Shown here: positions 1 through 8,198 of the stretch, piece by piece
Numbering within the stretch: the first letter of the stretch is position 1
Layout: the number at the start of each line of letters is the position of its first letter
From: an uncultured Porphyromonadaceae bacterium
Lineage (GTDB): Bacteria > Bacteroidota > Bacteroidia > Bacteroidales > Muribaculaceae
Direction: 5' to 3'
Assembly: GCA_947174995.1 (NCBI GenBank)
Contig: CAMWLC010000018.1
Span: forward strand, 1-48,583
Length of the DNA stretch: 48,583 nucleotides
Translations under genes and position numbers: made by a program
Notes under the pieces: model-generated
What the model was told of the DNA's origin: nothing
Database searches by the model: none
The model's input: the letters and a program-made list of their open reading frames with translations, nothing else

Positions 1-119
1 GAGACCTCACTTCCGCTCGCCGGACTGCACCAGGAGAACTCCGGGGTCAGGGCGAACGCGCTTCCGGCAAGCATCAGGCCCGTCGAGAAAAGCGCGGTCT
101 TTACAAAAGCTGTATTCAT
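1..119 (-). CDS. Secreted protein, N-terminal part only (window edge)
   Basis: The leftward reading starts with ATG at 119-117 and runs off the left edge, so only about 39 residues are visible. They begin MNTAFVKTALFSTGLMLAG and continue SAFALTPEFSW, a clear Sec signal peptide: a Lys, a hydrophobic core and a likely cleavage site after Ala-Phe-Ala. The mature protein would be exported to the periplasm, the outer membrane or outside the cell. The family cannot be told from this fragment. A good leftward promoter lies at 255-285, giving a leader of about 130 nt. It diverges from the secreted paralogue pair that starts at 460. Confidence 0.7.
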   Translation of the reverse strand, partial: MNTAFVKTALFSTGLMLAGSAFALTPEFSWCSPASGSEV

Positions 120-254
120 TTTTACAGTTTTTAGGTTAATATTAGGTTGATTGGTAAATTTATTGCATTACAAACTTTTAAAATCAGATGGCCTCGGAAA
201 CATTACAACGGCATTTTGCTATTTTTATGCACTCCGAATGGCATCTCAGCATTG

Positions 255-285
255 CAAAGGTACACATTATATTATTATCCTACAA
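255..285 (-). promoter_or_regulatory. Bacteroidales-type promoter for the leftward secreted gene
   Basis: On the minus strand, TACCTTTG (262-255) matches the -7 consensus TAnnTTTG. A TTG (285-283) sits 20 nt upstream as the -33 element. Spacing and sequence both match the primary sigma factor promoter of Bacteroidetes. Confidence 0.7.
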
Positions 286-386
286 TACCTTTCAACATTT
301 TTTCGAGACATTTAGATATTTTTTTGATTTTCAAATTCCCATTAGATGTTATACAGCATATTTTCTCAATATCCGGACGCTATTAT

Positions 387-417
387 TTGGCCGAAAACAT
401 AAAAACTGTTACCTTTG
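387..417 (+). promoter_or_regulatory. Bacteroidales-type promoter for gene at 460
   Basis: TTG (387-389) is followed after 20 nt by TACCTTTG (410-417). The expected transcription start near 422 gives a leader of about 38 nt before the ATG at 460. Confidence 0.75.
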
Positions 418-459
418 TCCTCAAAAATCAACGAATTCTAATTTAATCACTCCAAACTA

Positions 460-2616
460 ATGAAAAGAATTTCAATACTCAAGGGTATGTTGGCCGGTAT
501 GCTTATGGCCTCTCCCGCCCTGATGTGGGGCGGAAATATTCCCCAGTATCTTTTCTCTTTAGGCGATGCGAAGTATGTGCCCCTGACAGGCGCCACCGTG
601 ATTCCGACTCGTGAGTCAGACGGCAACACCTTCATCCTCCCCGATGGCACTACTCCCAACGCCTTCACTTCAAAAGGTTTCGACCTGGGCATGAAGTTCC
701 GCCTCGGCGGACGAGAGTTCGACCGCTTCATCGTGGGCAACTCCGGCCGTATCCTCCTGGGCGAGGGCAACGTGGTCAGCGCAAATTCATTCTCAGTGAT
801 CTTCCAGCCCGTGATGCACGGCGTGAAGAAAACCAATATCTCCTATAAGACAGAGGGCCCCGAGGGCAAGCGCGTATTCACACTCCAGTATGCCGACTGC
901 GAGTGTGCAGTCAATGGCGGCTCCAGCAAATACCCCGGATTTTTCGACCTCCAGTTCCGCCTCTATGAGGAGACGGGACGCGCCGAAATCATCTTCCATC
1001 AGCCCGAGGACGGCTCACCCATCTCCAACAACGGCTTCAAGGCCGGACTCATGGGATGGGACGACACCGACAACCTCTTCCTGCGCGGAAAGGCCCTGCG
1101 CGAGTTCGTCAACGAGGAAGACAAGGGCCAGACCGTGTATCCTGACTACTCCCTGGGCTACTACCCCACCCCGGAGTTTATTAACGGCTCCTCTTTCCTG
1201 CACTGGCAGAGCGATGACTGGACAGAGTTCACCATCAGCTACGTTTTCGACCCCATCCTCTCGCAGGAGGCTCCCGTCGGCTCCCCGCAGAACCTTAGGG
1301 TGACCCAGAACGCCGCCACGCTTCACATCACCTGCGACCGCAACAAGGAGGATGCCTCAACGGTGATTCTCTACAGCGAGAAACCCTTCACCGAGGAGGA
1401 TTATCCCAAGAACGGCACCACTTTCCGCGCCGGCACCACCGCCATCATAGGCAATGCCACCGCCCTCTACTACGCCGACCAGGACAAGGTGTCGGTAGAT
1501 ATCCAGGGCGTTAAGCCGGGCCAGAACTACTATATCAAGGCCCTCAGCGCCACCGGCTATCCCGTCTATGGCGTAGACCGGGCAGCAGAGATAGTATACA
1601 CCACCACACAGGCCGCTCCCTCCACATTCCAGGCCACAGCCACTTCCGCCACTTCGATGGACCTCAACTGGCGCGCGGAGAATCCCGTCATCGTGGCCGT
1701 GACCACCAAGAAATCCGCCAACTACGAGGATGGCTACGCAGGTCTCTTCTCCCAGCCTGAAGCCGAGGTGCAGCCCGGAGACATCCTCCCCGACGGCGGT
1801 GAGATCATCTACGTGGGCGACGCCTCCAACTTCACATTCGACAACGCAACGCCCAACACAGTCTACTACTTCCGCGCGTGGACCCTCAAGGAGGGAGTCG
1901 TATCCTCAACATGGAAGGATGCCGCTGCGATAGGCACTCCCGTGCTCCCCTACGAGCCCGCTATCGCCGACTATCCGGCCCTCGCTCCCATCATCGGATG
2001 GGACGCCTCGGCCGACCAGTTCCAGCCCGTGGATATGGACTACTCCAAGCGCAACGCCGTGCGCGCAGTCTCCTCCAACGGCAACATCGTCTCCTTCTCC
2101 AGCCCCGAACTGCCCCTTGATGTACCCACCGTCCTGAAGTTCGGCTTCGCCCTCGAGACATTCCGTCCCTACGAAGATCTAGGTGGCGTGGCAATCCCGC
2201 AGGGCTACGAACCCGGCATCTTCGGCACAGGAGCACTCCGCGTGCTTCTCAACGGACAGGAGATGGCGAAAATCACCAAATACACCGGCACGATGTCCGC
2301 CACCGCCGACGGCAAATACGAGACGGGCTCCGCCACAGTGCAGAACGAGACCATAGAGCTTCCCGCCGTAGGCAAGGGAATCGTCACCTTCGAGTTCAAC
2401 ACCGGCTCCGACAGGGAATCAGTCCTCTTCCTTGACAGCTTCAGCGTGACCGACCCCAACTCCGTCGGCATCGGCTCCATCTCGGCAGACAAGCTCCCCC
2501 TCGACTTCACGCAGCCCATCTACAACGCCGCCGGCATCCGCATCCCCGCCACCTCCCCGGCAGAGCTCCCCGTCGGCCTCTACATAGTAGGCGGTCGCAA
2601 AGTCATCATCCGATGA
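460..2616 (+). CDS. Secreted fibronectin-III-like protein with T9SS-like tail
   Basis: The 718-residue protein starts MKRISILKGMLAG with a signal peptide ending around the Trp-Gly-Gly before NIPQYLF. The N-terminal half (to about residue 260) is a beta-rich domain with motifs such as KGFDLGMKFR and FDRFIVGN. The middle has Fn3-like segments (SPQNLRV, then TTQAAPSTFQATATS). The C-terminus reads IYNAAGIRIPA, then LPVGLYIVGGRKVIIR. That pattern, a short strand then GLYIV and a basic end, is typical of type IX secretion or cell-surface anchoring tails in Bacteroidetes. It is therefore probably exported across the outer membrane. It has its own promoter and a close paralogue directly downstream (2914-5046). 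The exact function is unknown to me; adhesion or glycan binding would be guesses. Confidence 0.75.
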   Translation: MKRISILKGMLAGMLMASPALMWGGNIPQYLFSLGDAKYVPLTGATVIPTRESDGNTFILPDGTTPNAFTSKGFDLGMKFRLGGREFDRFIVGNSGRILLGEGNVVSANSFSVIFQPVMHGVKKTNISYKTEGPEGKRVFTLQYADCECAVNGGSSKYPGFFDLQFRLYEETGRAEIIFHQPEDGSPISNNGFKAGLMGWDDTDNLFLRGKALREFVNEEDKGQTVYPDYSLGYYPTPEFINGSSFLHWQSDDWTEFTISYVFDPILSQEAPVGSPQNLRVTQNAATLHITCDRNKEDASTVILYSEKPFTEEDYPKNGTTFRAGTTAIIGNATALYYADQDKVSVDIQGVKPGQNYYIKALSATGYPVYGVDRAAEIVYTTTQAAPSTFQATATSATSMDLNWRAENPVIVAVTTKKSANYEDGYAGLFSQPEAEVQPGDILPDGGEIIYVGDASNFTFDNATPNTVYYFRAWTLKEGVVSSTWKDAAAIGTPVLPYEPAIADYPALAPIIGWDASADQFQPVDMDYSKRNAVRAVSSNGNIVSFSSPELPLDVPTVLKFGFALETFRPYEDLGGVAIPQGYEPGIFGTGALRVLLNGQEMAKITKYTGTMSATADGKYETGSATVQNETIELPAVGKGIVTFEFNTGSDRESVLFLDSFSVTDPNSVGIGSISADKLPLDFTQPIYNAAGIRIPATSPAELPVGLYIVGGRKVIIR

Positions 2617-2633
2617 TTTACCCCCCCCCGCAG

Positions 2634-2770
2634 ATCAGCCCTGAACAAAAAATCGGCCCTGAATCAAACAAGCGGCCCTAAATCAAAATAAGCAGGAAAG
2701 CAGCCCCGGCAAGGAGCTGCTTTCCTGCTTTTTCCGGGCCAATTCAAACCAACGGGCCAATTCAAATCAG
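2634..2770. repeat. Degenerate 18-20 bp tandem units flanking a terminator
   Basis: Before the terminator, three related units occur in a row (2634-2651, 2652-2670, 2671-2690), each with a GGCCCTGAATCAAA-like core. After it, two nearly identical 18-bp units follow (2735-2752, 2753-2770) with the core GGGCCAATTCAAA. The A-rich tails and G/C cores are similar on both sides. No coding role is visible. A run of nine C (2621-2629) sits just after the upstream stop codon. Confidence 0.6.
2691..2733 (+). terminator. Intrinsic terminator after first paralogue
   Basis: The 14-bp perfect arms AGCAGGAAAGCAGC (2691-2704) and GCTGCTTTCCTGCT (2716-2729) enclose an 11-nt loop. A run of T follows to 2733. 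It separates transcription of the two paralogues. Confidence 0.85.
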
Positions 2771-2813
2771 CGCGTATAATTCACGGTAAACCGAAGGCTT
2801 TAGCTCGCGCGAC

Positions 2814-2844
2814 TTGCAAATAAGCGGGGAAATTATTATATTTG
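2814..2844 (+). promoter_or_regulatory. Bacteroidales-type promoter for gene at 2914
   Basis: TTG (2814-2816), a 20-nt spacer and TATATTTG (2837-2844) match the -33/-7 consensus exactly. The predicted leader is about 65 nt. Confidence 0.8.
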
Positions 2845-2913
2845 CGCCCGAATAGTCCCGGAAGCGATTTTTTACCCGCCGGGCGCATATCGTCATCAAC
2901 ATAAACGATTATC

Positions 2914-5046
2914 ATGAAAAGACTCTCCATTCTCAAAGGGATACTGACCTCAACCATACTCGTCGCCCCCGCCACTGCATTGGCCGGGAATATCCCCCAA
3001 TATCTTTTTTCCACAAGCGATGCAGCCTACACACCCCTCTCCGGAGCCACCCTTCTGGCAGATGAAGTGTGGGACTCATATACCTACATCCTCCCCGAAG
3101 GGAATGACCCCAACAATTTCGTCTCCAAAGGCTTCGACCTGGGGATGAAGTTCCGTTTCGGCGGATGCGAATTCGACCGTTTCGTCCCCGAGAACAACGG
3201 CAGGATTCTCCTCGGCCAAGGGAAGGTAGACAGCACTACAGCCTTTTCCATAGATTTCCAGCCCATCATGTTCGGCCTTAAGAAAGCCCGCATATCATAC
3301 AGCACACAGGGCACCGAGGGAAAGCGTGTGTTCACCCTTGAGTATGCCGGCGCAGAATGTGGCAGCGAGGGAAACTCAAGCCGCTACCCCGGATTCTACG
3401 ATTTGCAGATAAAGCTGTATGAGGAGAACGGCCGCGTGGAAATCATCTTCCATCAGCCCAACGATGGCGCGCCCTTACAGGAAAGCGGCTTCCGGGCCGG
3501 GCTCACCGGTTGGAACGCAGCCGACAATCTCTTTCTCCGCGGAAAGGCATTGCGCGAGTTTTACGACAGCCGCTCCGGATTAACGATCTATCCCGCCTTC
3601 ACCACAGCTACCTTCCCCGCCCCGCAGCTACTCGACTCCTCCACATATCTCGTCTGGGACAACGATGATTACGAGGAGTTTACCATCAGCTATCATCTCG
3701 ACCCCGTGATGTCAAAAGCCGCTCCGGAAGGATCGCCGCAAAACCTGACGGTCAGCCAGACTGCCTCCACCATCACGGTTACCGCCGAACGCAATCCCCT
3801 GGCTGCCGCGACAGTGATACTTTACAGCCACACTCCGTTTGACGCCTCGGACTATCCCGTTGACGGCACGACCTTCCCGGCCGGACCCGACGCCCGGTTT
3901 GGCGACGCAGTGGCCATCTACTACGGCGATGAAGACAAAATCACCGCTACAATCGAAGGAGCCGGACCCGACGAGACATATTACATCCAGGCCCTCAGCG
4001 TCACGGGCTATCCCGTCTACGGCAAGGATGACCCGGCCCAGATCATATACCGCACCACGCAGTCCGCGCCGAAGAACTTCACAGCCCGCGCCATATCCGA
4101 GACCGATATCAAGCTATCGTGGCAGTCACCCAACCCTGTGATAATCGCCGCGACCACGAAAAAGGAACCCGGCTATGAGACGGGATACAACGGACTCTTC
4201 AACCAGCCCGTATACGGCGTGGAGACAGGCGACATCCTTCCCGACGGTGCCGAAGTGATATACACGGGCAGTGCTGACAGCTTCACATTCACCGGAGAGC
4301 CCAACACCCTCTATTTCTTCCGCGCATGGTCCACAAACCTGGGCGTGGTTTCCTCCACCTGGAGCGACACGGCCGCCGTGGGCACACCCGCAATGCCTTA
4401 CGAGCCTGACCTCACATCCTATCCCCTCAACTTCCCCCTTCTCGGATGGGACGCCACACACGGCGAATTCATGCCCACCGTCATGGATTTTTCAGGCCTC
4501 CACGCACTCAGCGCCACATCTGTCAACGGCTCCACCGTCACACTCTCGAGCCCGGCGATGCCGGTATATCTCCCGGCCACGGTAAGCTTCGACTTCTCCC
4601 TGGAGACGACAATGGGAGGTGGTGCGCTCCCGATGGGTAACGAACCGGGATATTTCGGCACGGGTGCCCTACGTGTTCTCGTAAACGGCATAGAGCAGTA
4701 CAAAGTGACGGAGTATAACGGCACCATGCGCTCCACCGGCCAGAACGGCACGTATGAAACCGGCTCATCCTCCATGCAGTCCGAGAAATTCAATATCCCC
4801 GCTGTCGGCGAGGCCGTCATCACCTTCGAGCTCAACACCTCCAACACCTCCGTCATGTATCTGAGGAACTTCAAAGTGGAGACCGAACCCGACACAGGCG
4901 TGCAGCTGACCCCTGCCGAAGCGGAGAGCATCGACTTCACCAAGCCGATCTACAACACCACCGGCCTTCGCATCCCCGCCACCTCTCCGGCAGACCTTCC
5001 CGCCGGTCTCTACATCACCCCCAACGGCAAATTCATCAAGCGTTAA
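2914..5046 (+). CDS. Secreted protein, tandem paralogue of the 460-2616 gene
   Basis: This 710-residue protein aligns along its whole length with the product of 460-2616. In the N-terminal 190 residues I compared by eye, about 60% are identical, including GNIPQYLFS, KGFDLGMKFR, GKRVFTL, EIIFHQP and NLFLRGKALREF. It has the same signal peptide type (MKRLSILKGILTS), the same Fn3-like middle and the same tail (IYNTTGLRIPA, then LPAGLYITPNGKFIKR) suggesting T9SS export or anchoring. It arose by tandem duplication and now has its own promoter and terminator, so the two copies can be expressed independently. Its stop overlaps the stop of the convergent nuclease gene by 4 nt. Molecular function is not recognised. 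Confidence 0.75.
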   Translation: MKRLSILKGILTSTILVAPATALAGNIPQYLFSTSDAAYTPLSGATLLADEVWDSYTYILPEGNDPNNFVSKGFDLGMKFRFGGCEFDRFVPENNGRILLGQGKVDSTTAFSIDFQPIMFGLKKARISYSTQGTEGKRVFTLEYAGAECGSEGNSSRYPGFYDLQIKLYEENGRVEIIFHQPNDGAPLQESGFRAGLTGWNAADNLFLRGKALREFYDSRSGLTIYPAFTTATFPAPQLLDSSTYLVWDNDDYEEFTISYHLDPVMSKAAPEGSPQNLTVSQTASTITVTAERNPLAAATVILYSHTPFDASDYPVDGTTFPAGPDARFGDAVAIYYGDEDKITATIEGAGPDETYYIQALSVTGYPVYGKDDPAQIIYRTTQSAPKNFTARAISETDIKLSWQSPNPVIIAATTKKEPGYETGYNGLFNQPVYGVETGDILPDGAEVIYTGSADSFTFTGEPNTLYFFRAWSTNLGVVSSTWSDTAAVGTPAMPYEPDLTSYPLNFPLLGWDATHGEFMPTVMDFSGLHALSATSVNGSTVTLSSPAMPVYLPATVSFDFSLETTMGGGALPMGNEPGYFGTGALRVLVNGIEQYKVTEYNGTMRSTGQNGTYETGSSSMQSEKFNIPAVGEAVITFELNTSNTSVMYLRNFKVETEPDTGVQLTPAEAESIDFTKPIYNTTGLRIPATSPADLPAGLYITPNGKFIKR

Positions 5047-8000
5047 CCGGCACTGCGGCAGAGGGTGCTCAGGGGGCAGGCCCTGCACTCCCTCTCGTCG
5101 TGCGTCGGCTCGAAGGGGCGGTCGGGATTGAATATCTCCTCGATCAGGGAGCGGAGGCGTGTCAGAAACTGGCCGTTGAAACTCTCCCCGTGCTCCTCGG
5201 CCGCAGGTGACTCCGGATCATAATCGGCATCGGCCTGCGTGTGGGAGAGAAGCGTCTGCTTCCCGATTTTCGGCACATCCGGCTTGTCGGATGGGAGATT
5301 GTCCGGGCGGTAAAGCTCCATGCGCACAGGCTCCGTCCAGCCGCGCCCCCCTAAGAGATTCAGCAGATTGGCATAAAGCATCAGCTGGAAAATGTGGCGC
5401 GAACCGTAGTCGCTCCCGAACACGCCATCCATATCCTCGGCGGTGAGGTGTGCCGCTCCGGTCTTGTAGTCCACGATCCTCACGCCCGCCTCCCCCACGC
5501 TGTCAACGCGGTCAATGGCGAATTTCATATTCACCGTAAGGGAATCGCTGACGCGCAAGCGGCGCACGCCCGGCACCTCCGTGCCGTAAAGCTCGAAGGG
5601 GGCCAGGCTCAGGTCATGGCGCAGAATCCCCTCCACCTGCCTGCGGAGTTGCCCCGCCACCATCGCGGCCTCCCCCTCCAAGGGGGTGTCCAGCCGGTCA
5701 TCGGGACGATGGAAATGCTCACGGTTGATCGCACGGATTATCAACCGGTCGATGCGCTCCGTCTCCCCGAGCCTCTGCAAAATGTAACTCCGGCTCAGCG
5801 TATGGCCCGGGCGAAGCAGTTGGCGAGTCATCTCCTCCGGGAGATAGAGGCGCATCATCACGTCATGAACGATGTTGCCTTGCGTCACCATGTCAATGTA
5901 CATCGGCTGCACGGGATCCGCCCTGAGACCGACCACAATCTCATAATAGAACCGCACCGGGCATCCGAGATACCTCATCAGGGCCGAGGCGGAGAGATAC
6001 CGAGCCTCGTCTCCGGAAAGCGTAAACTCCCTCAGCAGGGCCATCACGGACGGGGTCTTCTCCACTGCCTGCGGTGTCCCCCCGGGGGCGGCGACCACAA
6101 ACCGACGCTCCTCCCAGACAAGGCTCTGCGGAGCATACAGATGCTTGAGCTGAAGAAGATAGCGCGACACGTCGCCGCTCCTCATCCCCCCTCCCGAGCG
6201 GGCGTCATAAAGCATCACCACCTCCTCGGCACGCGAGATCATGCGGTAGAAATAATATGCGAAAAGACTCTCCTGGTAATTGGCCGGAGGCATACCGTAG
6301 GCCACGCGCAGCGAATCGGGAATGAACGTCCGTGCCCGCGCCTTCATGGGGAGTATCCGCTCGTTGAGTGAGGGGATGATGATTCTGTCGAAGTCCAGGG
6401 CACGCGTCTCCAGCATACCCATCACCTGAAGACCCTCGAGAGGCTCACCCTCGAATGTCACCAGTTCTCCCGCGAGGAAACGGTCGGCGAGGGAGAAGAC
6501 CGTGGTGTATTCCATATCCACGCCATGCCGCTCTATAGCGTCGCGCAGTCGGGCGAGAGCATCGCGGTAGGCGGCTATATGGCTCAGGTCAAGGCGCGAC
6601 TTCACCATTCCCCCGGCGCCCCGCAGAGACTCCGCGATATAGGCGAGCACTCCATCCAGTGTCTCTATGACTCCTGCCGGGGGCGTATCGCGGTCAATGG
6701 CCGGGAAGAGCCGCTCCGTCAGGGGCTCGATCAGGGCCAGTTCGTAGGGGGTGATGGCCGAGGTGCGCGTGCGGTCGAGTTCCCCTTTGATATTCTGCAC
6801 GCTGTCCGTGCCCAGCACGGCGTGCACGAAGGGATGTGAGAGGATAAGGCGCAGCTCCTCGCGCAGGTATGCCGGGCCGCGCGAGGTGCGCCGACGTCGC
6901 GTCAGCAAGCGGCGGAGCAGAGCCACGAACGACACGGCCGACGTGAGGCGCAGCGGATAGCCCATGGTGAGATTCACCTCTCCGAGATCTTCCGGCAGAG
7001 AGTAAAGCAACGGGAGGAGCAGCGACTCGTCGGGGAGCACCACGGCCACGCGGGCATCCTTGAAGTGGGCCTCCGAAGAGGCGTCCGCACCGCGCATCCG
7101 CCGCAGTTCCTCGGATACGAGCTTGGCCTGGATGGTGCCCGAAGGAGCGGCTATCACGCGCATCGAGGCCGGAAGCGTGTCGGTGTCGCTCAGCGCGAGA
7201 TATGGCGCGGCCCACTCCGGCTCCGGGAAGCGCCGCCGGTTGGAGGCCACGAAACGCGCGGCGCTGCTGTCGTCGGAACGGAGCACGGGACCCGTGGCAT
7301 CCCACCAGAAGTCGGCGAAGGGTTCCTCACCCTCCGGTCCCTTGAAATCCGGGAAGCGCGTCATGGCCGCGAAAATGCGGGACTCCACCGTCGAGAGGGC
7401 GTTAAAACCCACGAACACCATCTTCCTGACCCCGGGGAATGGGGTAGGAAGATCCTCGTCAAGCATACGGTCGAGCTCCCGCAGGGCCTTGCGGTAGATT
7501 CCCCCTGAGGTGGCCAGACCATCCCTGTCAAGATCATCGCCGAGAAGGTCGTAGAGGGGCCCCATAACGGTCCATAGGTAGAGAAAACGGCTCTTCACGG
7601 CAGACAGCTCGTCGCCGCTGCCGAAGTCACGCCAGAACCTCTCGGCCACGGCGTGCCCCCCGACGGGACGTCCGAAATACTCCTCCATCACGCGCTTCTG
7701 CTCCTCGGTCAGGAAATCGGTGGCTATCTCCCGGTAATCCTTCACATTCTTGAATATCTCACCGGCGTCCACACCATACATATCCACCTCGTTGAAGTCG
7801 GAGAGCACCGTCTCCCCCCAGCCACGAAAGGAATCGAAATCCACAGCCGTATCCTCCTTCATCAACCCGCGATACGCCTTGTATAGCCTGAACAGCAGGT
7901 CCACACGTCCGGCCACAACACGGTCGGCCAGCTCCGAGACCATGTCGGATATAGTCATCACCCTCGGAGCCAGCATAGGGGCTTCCGAAGCCTCCCGGCG

Positions 8001-8117
8001 CAGATGCTTGAGGAAGAAAGTGCCGGCGCGTTTGCCCGGAAAAACAAAACAGAAATCGGCCGGATCGCCGTAGCGCCCCGCGTATGCGCGGGCCAATGAT
8101 TTCAAAAAGGGATACAT
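5043..8117 (-). CDS. addB: AddB-like PD-(D/E)XK nuclease/inactive helicase
   Basis: This 1024-residue cytoplasmic protein matches the AddB-type subunit of the AddAB helicase-nuclease, which processes double-strand breaks for recombination. The N-terminus has a strand and loop like Walker A but degenerate (FCFVFPGKRAGTF, about residues 22-34). The C-terminal nuclease has RVDSVGEAGVRIVDYKTG, with the catalytic Asp and Lys of DYKTG near residue 882. One cysteine lies in YLGCPVRFYYE (about 719) and three in ECRACPLSTLC at the extreme C-terminus. These four fit the Fe-S cluster that pins the AddB nuclease domain. A partner AddA helicase is not adjacent. The start at 8117 is supported by a -7 box only 5 nt upstream. 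The gene symbol is by family, not by proof of function. Confidence 0.8.
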   Translation of the reverse strand: MYPFLKSLARAYAGRYGDPADFCFVFPGKRAGTFFLKHLRREASEAPMLAPRVMTISDMVSELADRVVAGRVDLLFRLYKAYRGLMKEDTAVDFDSFRGWGETVLSDFNEVDMYGVDAGEIFKNVKDYREIATDFLTEEQKRVMEEYFGRPVGGHAVAERFWRDFGSGDELSAVKSRFLYLWTVMGPLYDLLGDDLDRDGLATSGGIYRKALRELDRMLDEDLPTPFPGVRKMVFVGFNALSTVESRIFAAMTRFPDFKGPEGEEPFADFWWDATGPVLRSDDSSAARFVASNRRRFPEPEWAAPYLALSDTDTLPASMRVIAAPSGTIQAKLVSEELRRMRGADASSEAHFKDARVAVVLPDESLLLPLLYSLPEDLGEVNLTMGYPLRLTSAVSFVALLRRLLTRRRRTSRGPAYLREELRLILSHPFVHAVLGTDSVQNIKGELDRTRTSAITPYELALIEPLTERLFPAIDRDTPPAGVIETLDGVLAYIAESLRGAGGMVKSRLDLSHIAAYRDALARLRDAIERHGVDMEYTTVFSLADRFLAGELVTFEGEPLEGLQVMGMLETRALDFDRIIIPSLNERILPMKARARTFIPDSLRVAYGMPPANYQESLFAYYFYRMISRAEEVVMLYDARSGGGMRSGDVSRYLLQLKHLYAPQSLVWEERRFVVAAPGGTPQAVEKTPSVMALLREFTLSGDEARYLSASALMRYLGCPVRFYYEIVVGLRADPVQPMYIDMVTQGNIVHDVMMRLYLPEEMTRQLLRPGHTLSRSYILQRLGETERIDRLIIRAINREHFHRPDDRLDTPLEGEAAMVAGQLRRQVEGILRHDLSLAPFELYGTEVPGVRRLRVSDSLTVNMKFAIDRVDSVGEAGVRIVDYKTGAAHLTAEDMDGVFGSDYGSRHIFQLMLYANLLNLLGGRGWTEPVRMELYRPDNLPSDKPDVPKIGKQTLLSHTQADADYDPESPAAEEHGESFNGQFLTRLRSLIEEIFNPDRPFEPTHDERECRACPLSTLCRSAG

Positions 8118-8122
8118 GAGTG

Positions 8123-8130
8123 CAAATTTA
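8123..8130 (-). promoter_or_regulatory. -7 box of the addB-like gene, 5 nt before ATG
   Basis: TAAATTTG reads leftward at 8130-8123, and the ATG begins at 8117. The -33 element is weak (no clear TTG at 19-21 nt). The usual distance from box to transcription start would put the start at or within a base or two of the ATG, so the mRNA is probably leaderless. Confidence 0.5.
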
Positions 8131-8184
8131 ATCCTATTTTTTCATATTTACCACTTTATATTTCGCTGTGTGGGCGATTTTTTG

Positions 8185-8192
8185 TACTTTTG
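8185..8192 (+). promoter_or_regulatory. -7 box of holB, 6 nt before ATG
   Basis: TACTTTTG (8185-8192) matches TAnnTTTG. The ATG that gives the family-typical N-terminus (MRFGDVTGHE) is at 8199, leaving six bases. The -33 position has only TTC. A leaderless or nearly leaderless transcript is predicted. Confidence 0.5.
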
Positions 8193-8198
8193 CATTCA

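Larger units (their letters stand above)
120..459. other. Divergent intergenic region
   Basis: This AT-rich stretch separates two divergent secreted-protein genes. It holds the leftward promoter at 255-285 and the rightward promoter at 387-417. Short open frames inside it look like AT-rich noise: they lack a promoter-to-start relationship and a recognisable sequence. I see no RNA gene or operator. Confidence 0.6.

Noticed and set aside
147..460. Two overlapping short frames (about 90-99 codons)
   Set aside because: AT-rich intergenic DNA between divergent promoters; the predicted peptides are Phe/Tyr/Ile-rich noise and cover both promoters.
8190..8198. TTG start for holB
   Set aside because: The TTG overlaps the promoter's -7 box, and the family N-terminus begins at the ATG at 8199.
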